From positions 186,001-250,000 of the forward strand of contig NZ_JAAXOW010000003.1 of NCBI RefSeq assembly GCF_012396185.1: a stretch of 64,000 nucleotides of DNA. Direction: 5' to 3'. Source of the DNA: Sanguibacter hominis ATCC BAA-789 (lineage in GTDB: Bacteria; Actinomycetota; Actinomycetes; Actinomycetales; Cellulomonadaceae). The notes under the pieces were generated by a model. That model saw only the letters and a program-made list of their open reading frames with translations, was not told where the DNA came from and ran no database searches. This document shows, piece by piece, positions 59,480 through 64,000 of the stretch (the stretch's first letter is position 1; each line of letters begins with the position of its first letter). Position numbers and translations under genes: made by a program.

Positions 59480-60178
59480 ATGGTTCAGGTAGCGATTCTT
59501 GCGGCTGGCATGGGGACGCGGCTCGGCAAGCCGTTCCCGAAGTCGCTCACGCCGCTGCGCGACGGGCGCAGCATCATGGCGCAGCAGCTCGAGAACATCA
59601 GCGTCGGCTTCGGCGACGCGCAGGTGTACATCGTCGTCGGCTTCAAGCTCGAGATGATCATGGAGGCGCACCCGCGCGCCCTGTTCGTCTACAACGAGGA
59701 GTTCGACCGCACCAACACGTCGAAGTCGCTGCTGCGCGTCCTGCGCGCGTCGGGCCCCGGCGGTGTCATCTGGATGAACGGCGACGTCGTCTTCGACCCG
59801 CGGATCTTCGAGCGCTTCGCACCGCTCATCGAGGCCGACACGTCGGTCATCGCGGTCAACACCTCGACCGTCGCCGAGGAAGAGGTCAAGTACACGGTCG
59901 ACGCCGACGGTCACGTCAAGCTGCTCTCGAAGCAGATCCCGACGGACGAGGCGCTCGGCGAGTCGGTCGGCATCAACTACGTCGCCGCGAAGGACAAGGA
60001 GACCCTGATCCGTCGCCTCGAGGAGGTCGGCGAGCAGGACTACTTCGAGCGGGGCATCGAGGTGGCGATCGAGAAGGACGGGATGGTCGTCGAGGCGATC
60101 GACATCTCCGACCTCTACGCGGTCGAGGTGGACTTCGCCGAGGACCTGGCCCGGGCGAACGAGCACGTCCCTGAGTGA
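59480..60178 (+). CDS. Sugar/choline-type nucleotidyltransferase
   Basis: The 232-residue protein has the nucleotidyltransferase signature VAILAAGMGTRLGKPFPKSL at its start and an NTSKSLLRVL stretch followed by WMNGDVVFD, which carries the metal-binding aspartate. The size and the NxxKSL..GD layout resemble LicC-type CTP:phosphocholine cytidylyltransferases more than RmlA. ATG 59480 is preferred over ATG 59465 because AGGAAG precedes it. In this locus it may activate a substituent of the wall polymer; the substrate is unknown. Confidence 0.78.
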   Translation: MVQVAILAAGMGTRLGKPFPKSLTPLRDGRSIMAQQLENISVGFGDAQVYIVVGFKLEMIMEAHPRALFVYNEEFDRTNTSKSLLRVLRASGPGGVIWMNGDVVFDPRIFERFAPLIEADTSVIAVNTSTVAEEEVKYTVDADGHVKLLSKQIPTDEALGESVGINYVAAKDKETLIRRLEEVGEQDYFERGIEVAIEKDGMVVEAIDISDLYAVEVDFAEDLARANEHVPE

Positions 60179-60200
60179 CGGGTCTCGACGACCGCTGACC

Positions 60201-60233
60201 TGACGCCGCGCACCCCTCGGGTGCGCGGCGTCA
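60201..60233. terminator. Strong bidirectional terminator hairpin
   Basis: Bases 60201-60215 and 60219-60233 form a perfect 15-bp stem around a CTC loop. The distal arm includes the stop codon of the convergent GT2 gene (60231-60233). No U-tract is present on either side. Confidence 0.8.
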
Positions 60234-62480
60234 GTCGTCGGTGCCCGCGGTGCGCGTGGCGGGGATGGGCGTGGCCGGGATGCGGCGGCGCGTCGTCACG
60301 TGAGCGAGCCCTCGTCGCGTGTGCAGCTCGAACGTGAGGTCGTCGTGCTCGATGGTCACAGGCAGCTCGGCTGCCAGGACGGGCGAGACTGCGAGCGGCG
60401 TCCCCGAGGGGTCCGTGAGTGCCGTCGTCGGTGCGGCGTCGAACGGGTTGCGCTCGACCTCCTCCGCGCGGGTCAGGCGTGCGCGCAGGTCGGCGATCGG
60501 GACGGCCGTCTCGTCGGGGTGCTCGCGGTCCTCGCCTGAGCAGGTGAGGAGGAGCACGTCCGGGGACGTGCCCAGTGCGAGGAGCAGGGGCGGGGCCGGC
60601 ACGAGGACGCGCACGGTCGAGCGGGGTCCTGGGCGCAGAGGGTCCACCAGGAGGGCCGCCGTGGCCTCGTCGACACGCACGCGCACCCAGCGCTGCGCGA
60701 CCTGCGCCTCGATGACCCAGGTGCCGTCGCCCAGCGGCGGGAGACGCCACGCGCCGTCCCGAGGTGCTGCGGCTGTCTGGACGTCGGCGTTCCGTGCACG
60801 CACGGCCGTCACGTTGCCGGTCCCGCCCGTCGGACGGACCTCGAGGGTCGTACCGTCGGGGGTGCTGTGCGCGGAGACGAGCGTCGCAGGTGCGTCGAAG
60901 AACCTCAGCCCGAGCCCGTCAGGGAGCTCCTTGGCGGTCGTGAGCGCTGCGACGCGCGCGGGTGTGCCGGGCAGGAGCGTGCTCGGGCGGTGCGAGGCGC
61001 CCGAGCCCGGGGCGACGGCGAGCGGGGCGGTGCGCGACCACTCGCCGACGCGGACCTCGACCGTCAGGTCGACGTCCGGCGGTGTCGGACCCTGCGCAGC
61101 CGCCGCGGGGTCGATCTGTGCGCGCACCCCGAGCGTCGTGCCGCGGGGAGCGCGGGCGCCGCCCGTGCGCACCGACGGGTCCACGGAGGCGGGGAACCGG
61201 TGCGCCCGGCCGTCGGGCTCGGTCGCGACGATCGTGCACACGACGTCGTCGGCCGGCACGTGGACGCCGTGGACCCGTGCAGCGAGCTCGACGTCGAGCG
61301 AGCCGTCCGGGCGCCACCGGGTGCGCAGCACCCGTGCGGACAGCCGCGACTCGTGGGCGGACACGGCCCGCAGGTCGTCGGGGAGATCAGGGGCGTCCGT
61401 CGCGACCGGGCGGGCCGGCAGGCGCGCGACGCCGCCGTCGAGCACCGCGAGGACGGGTGCGGCGCCCGGGGCGACGAGACCGCCCAGAGCCTCCCAGTCG
61501 CCGTGGGCCACGAGCCAGGCGGCGACCGTGTGCGGGGCGTTGACACGGTTGAGCGCGCCGCTCGCGCGGGCGGGCTCGAGGTACGTCGTGACGGTGCGGC
61601 GCAGGACGTCGCGGTACTCGTCCGAGGCCTCCACCGCGAGACGGTGGTAGAGCGGCAGGTCGAGGTCCAGGACCCGTGCGAGCCAGAGCCTGCGCTCGAG
61701 CTCGGTGCCCTCCGACGTGAGGAGCTGCCAAGCGTCGTCCTTGGCCTGCGCGCGGTCGAGCAGGTTCTGGAGGTCGGCCTTCTGCTGCGAGGTGCCGGTC
61801 GCGTTCTGCCGCCAGAGGTACGTGACGTCGGTGAGCACGTCGAACCGCGCGCCGTGCAGGTAGGCACGCAGCATCGGCACGTGGTCCTCGTAGACGACCC
61901 CCTCGGGGAAGCCGCCGACCTGCCGGTCCCAGAACTCGCGGCGGTAGAGCCGGTCGCACGCGAGGACGTCGAGCATCGCGTCCGGGCACGTCTCGAGCGT
62001 CGCGCCGTCCATGGGGCGCGCGTGCGCGGCGCGCACCCAGTGCGGCTGCCACTCTCGCTCGCTGTGGAACCTGCGCACGGCGCCGACCACGAAGTCCGAG
62101 CCTGTGCGCTCGAGCGTGTCGACCATCAGCTCGTACGCGTGGGGCGGGATCAGGTCGTCCGCATCCATGAAGGTCACGTAGCGGCCGGTCGCGTGACGCA
62201 GCGCGAGGTTGCGTGCCGCACCCGGCCCGCTGTGGGGCTGGTGGAGGACAGTGAGGCGGGCGTCTGCGGCCGCGGCCCGCGCGAGGATCTGTGCGGACCC
62301 GTCCTGCGAGCCGTCGTCGACGAGGACGACCTGCAGGTCGGTCAGGGTCTGTGCGCGCAGGCTCGCGAGGGCGTCGTCGAGGTAGTCGGCGGCGTCATGG
62401 ACCGGGACCACGACGCTCAGCGTGGGCGCCGTGCGCCGCGTGCGGCCGAGGAGCCTGCCGAGCTGCCCCCGCAGGGTCAT
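60231..62480 (-). CDS. GT2 glycosyltransferase with long C-terminal beta-rich region
   Basis: The 749-residue protein has an N-terminal GT-A domain (about 20-250) like TagA/TarS-type GT2 enzymes: LSVVVPVHDAADYLDDAL, VLVDDGSQDGS, SGPGAARNLAL, YVTFMDADDLIPP and GVVYEDHVPMLRA. Residues about 350-740 are beta-rich and lack a family I can name; such C-terminal parts in TarS promote trimerisation or substrate binding. ATG 62480 lies one base past the CDP-ribitol synthase stop, so the two are co-transcribed. It may glycosylate the ribitol-phosphate polymer. Confidence 0.85.
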   Translation of the reverse strand: MTLRGQLGRLLGRTRRTAPTLSVVVPVHDAADYLDDALASLRAQTLTDLQVVLVDDGSQDGSAQILARAAAADARLTVLHQPHSGPGAARNLALRHATGRYVTFMDADDLIPPHAYELMVDTLERTGSDFVVGAVRRFHSEREWQPHWVRAAHARPMDGATLETCPDAMLDVLACDRLYRREFWDRQVGGFPEGVVYEDHVPMLRAYLHGARFDVLTDVTYLWRQNATGTSQQKADLQNLLDRAQAKDDAWQLLTSEGTELERRLWLARVLDLDLPLYHRLAVEASDEYRDVLRRTVTTYLEPARASGALNRVNAPHTVAAWLVAHGDWEALGGLVAPGAAPVLAVLDGGVARLPARPVATDAPDLPDDLRAVSAHESRLSARVLRTRWRPDGSLDVELAARVHGVHVPADDVVCTIVATEPDGRAHRFPASVDPSVRTGGARAPRGTTLGVRAQIDPAAAAQGPTPPDVDLTVEVRVGEWSRTAPLAVAPGSGASHRPSTLLPGTPARVAALTTAKELPDGLGLRFFDAPATLVSAHSTPDGTTLEVRPTGGTGNVTAVRARNADVQTAAAPRDGAWRLPPLGDGTWVIEAQVAQRWVRVRVDEATAALLVDPLRPGPRSTVRVLVPAPPLLLALGTSPDVLLLTCSGEDREHPDETAVPIADLRARLTRAEEVERNPFDAAPTTALTDPSGTPLAVSPVLAAELPVTIEHDDLTFELHTRRGLAHVTTRRRIPATPIPATRTAGTDD

Positions 62481-62481
62481 G

Positions 62482-63906
62482 TCAGACCTCGTCGGAGGTG
62501 CTCGTCCCGGACCCGTCCGCCTCGTTGCTCAGGGCGGCGTCCTCGCGGCGCACGTCGACGACGAGCCCGGTGATGGCGGACGTGATCACGTCGAGCGACG
62601 TGGTCGCGACCGCCTCGGCGGACAGGAGGGTGCCGGGCGGCTCCTCGCCGAACGCCTGCGTGCGCATCGGCGTGGCCGTGCGCTCCGGGTTGATGACGTT
62701 GACCTTGATGCCCTGCGCGGCCCACTCCTCGGAGAGCGCCTGGGTGAGGTTGACGACGGCGGACTTCGCGGACGAGTACAGCGCGTAGTTCTCACGGCCG
62801 CGCGTGTAGGACGACGAGGTGAAGAACAGCAGGTGGCCCTGCGTCTCCTTGAGGTACGGGTAGGCGGCCTTCGCGACCTGGACGGGCGCGACGTAGTTGA
62901 CCTGGATCGACTCGACGACGTCCTCGTCGGACGCGTCGGCGAGGCGGCCCGTGCGCAGCACGCCCGCGGTCAGGACGACGGCGTCGATGCGCCCGTGCTC
63001 GCGCGCGGCCTCCGCGAACGCTGCGGCGATCTGGCTCGGGTCCTGGACGTGCACGCCCGTCGTCGAACGGCCGTGCGCGACGACGTTCGCGCCCGCGGCG
63101 GCGGCCAGCTGTGCGATCTCCGCGCCGATGCCGTACGAGCCGCCGAGGACGACGATCGTCTTGCCGCGCAGCGCCACGTCGCGCGACGCGCGGTCGGCGT
63201 GGCCCGGGGCCGCGTGGGACGCGAGCTGGAAGAGCTTGTCGGCGATCGAGAGGTCGACGGGGTGGGTGACCTTGAGGTTGTGCTCGGCACCAGGGACCGT
63301 CTTGATCGGCACCTCGGGGAGGTACTTCAGCACGACGCCGCAGTCGTCCGTCGCGGAGAAGCCCGGGTCCTCGTGCGCCTTGGCGTAGGCGGCCTTGAGG
63401 ACGGAGAGGTGGAACGCCTGCGGCGTCTGCCCTCGGCGCAGCGTGCTGCGGTCCGGGATGGACGTGATGACGTCGTCCTCGTCGACGGCGACGATCGTGT
63501 CGGCCGAGGGGATCACGACGTCGACCGCCTGGTGGGTGTCGAGCGCAGCGACGCAGTCAGCGATGATGCGCTCGTCGATGAGCGGGCGGACTGCGTCGTG
63601 CAGGACGACCTTGCACTCCTCGTCACCGAGCGCGTCGAGCACGCGCCGCGTCGTCTCGTTGCGGGTCGAGCCGCCCTCGAGGATCCGGGTGAGCTTCTCG
63701 TACCGGCTGCCGAGGAGCGTGGCAGTCTGCTCCGACCAGCCAGGCGTGATCATGACAATCAGCTCGTCGATGTGCGGGGAGCCGTTGAGGGCGGCCACCG
63801 TGTGCTCGAGGATCGTCTTGCCCGCGACCTTGACCATCTGCTTCGGGACGTTGAGCCCCAGCCTGGCGCCGACACCTCCGGCGAGCACGACTCCAACGGT
63901 TCGCAC
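62482..63906 (-). CDS. Bifunctional cytidylyltransferase/SDR (CDP-ribitol synthesis, Bcs1-like)
   Basis: The 474-residue protein fuses an IspD/TarI-type cytidylyltransferase (1-235: VVLAGGVGARLGLNVPKQ, VLHDAVRPLID, TPQAFHL) to a short-chain dehydrogenase (about 245-450: VVLGGSYGIGAEIA, catalytic Tyr-Lys in YSSAK). This is the layout of H. influenzae Bcs1/Acs1, which reduces ribulose-5-phosphate and couples the ribitol-5-phosphate to CTP. GTG 63906 has GAGGAGG about ten bases upstream. It should supply CDP-ribitol to the phosphotransferases nearby. Confidence 0.9.
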   Translation of the reverse strand: MRTVGVVLAGGVGARLGLNVPKQMVKVAGKTILEHTVAALNGSPHIDELIVMITPGWSEQTATLLGSRYEKLTRILEGGSTRNETTRRVLDALGDEECKVVLHDAVRPLIDERIIADCVAALDTHQAVDVVIPSADTIVAVDEDDVITSIPDRSTLRRGQTPQAFHLSVLKAAYAKAHEDPGFSATDDCGVVLKYLPEVPIKTVPGAEHNLKVTHPVDLSIADKLFQLASHAAPGHADRASRDVALRGKTIVVLGGSYGIGAEIAQLAAAAGANVVAHGRSTTGVHVQDPSQIAAAFAEAAREHGRIDAVVLTAGVLRTGRLADASDEDVVESIQVNYVAPVQVAKAAYPYLKETQGHLLFFTSSSYTRGRENYALYSSAKSAVVNLTQALSEEWAAQGIKVNVINPERTATPMRTQAFGEEPPGTLLSAEAVATTSLDVITSAITGLVVDVRREDAALSNEADGSGTSTSDEV

Positions 63907-63945
63907 CTGTGACCATCCTCCTCGAACGGGACGCGTGGGTGGGCC

Positions 63946-63965
63946 GCCCGACCGTGCGGTCGGGC
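63946..63965. terminator. Hairpin upstream of the CDP-ribitol synthase gene
   Basis: GCCCGACCG pairs with CGGTCGGGC around TG. It lies 40 bases upstream of the minus-strand gene start and may end a transcript from outside the window or shape the leader. Nothing else is evident in 63966-64000. Confidence 0.4.
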
Positions 63966-64000
63966 TCTCGTGGCGGATCAGGGAGCGACGGCGTCGTGGA

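Noticed and set aside
55214-60166. 1650-codon open frame on the minus strand
   Set aside because: It is antisense to the phosphotransferase and nucleotidyltransferase genes, whose motifs are unmistakable, and its translation is Arg/Asp/Val-rich low-complexity text typical of GC-rich shadow frames.
1-64000. tRNA, rRNA, IS elements, integrase or attachment sites
   Set aside because: I looked for transposase or integrase motifs, tRNA-like cloverleaves and terminal repeats around the hipBA block and found none I could support.

Overview
The window is a contiguous piece of a very GC-rich actinobacterial chromosome, most likely a Micrococcales (Cellulomonas-like) organism. That placement is an inference from GC/GTG-rich codon use, a WhiB protein, many GTG starts, and a gene neighbourhood (gtrA-purK-purE-LCP ... 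whiB - DUF3499 - phosphomannomutase - Trm112-like) that is widely conserved in Actinomycetota. No rRNA, tRNA, CRISPR array, IS element or prophage was recognised. The window is gene-dense: no stretch above about 300 bases lacks a gene.

Layout. 1-8 kb: FtsX-type ABC exporter with its NarL-type two-component pair, then a second OmpR-type two-component pair. 8-12 kb: gtrA-like gene, purK, purE and an LCP (cell-wall polymer ligase) gene. 12-24 kb: a DPM-like glycosyltransferase/DUF2304 pair, then a nine-gene, tightly overlapping + strand operon (WbpD-, WbpE- and WbpB-like sugar-modifying enzymes, five glycosyltransferase-like proteins and an ABC flippase/exporter). 24-28 kb: an unrelated block (small unknown gene, lipoprotein, rocD, hipBA toxin-antitoxin). 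28-35 kb: second arm of the polysaccharide locus (WbpI-like epimerase, two glycosyltransferases, UDP-sugar 6-dehydrogenase, large membrane protein). 35-44 kb: TIGR03089 protein, whiB, giant glycosyltransferase/membrane protein, DUF5719 protein, zincin-like protein, DUF3499 protein, zinc-ribbon protein, phosphomannomutase, Trm112-like protein. 44-49 kb: CDF metal exporter, membrane acyltransferase, two paralogous secreted LGFP/CHAP-like proteins. 49-64 kb: a teichoic-acid-like locus with three large CDP-alditol phosphotransferase-family proteins holding five transferase domains, a broken pyruvyltransferase, a sugar-type nucleotidyltransferase, two GT2 enzymes and a Bcs1-like bifunctional CDP-ribitol synthase.

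How the genes work together (inference). The two arms at 13-24 and 28-35 kb contain all five activities known from the UDP-ManNAc3NAcA pathway (6-dehydrogenase, 3-dehydrogenase, aminotransferase, N-acetyltransferase, 2-epimerase), plus assembly glycosyltransferases and an ABC transporter to move the lipid-linked product. The LCP protein could attach such a glycan to peptidoglycan. The 49-64 kb locus would make CDP-ribitol and polymerise an alditol-phosphate chain. Together this looks like the organism's cell-wall glycopolymer region.

A repeated regulatory style is visible: at least a dozen genes have a TANNNT -10 hexamer ending 6-8 bases before the start codon, as expected for leaderless mRNAs. 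The hipBA promoter carries three evenly spaced (27 bp) TGTC-N10-GACA palindromes that overlay its -35 and -10 elements.
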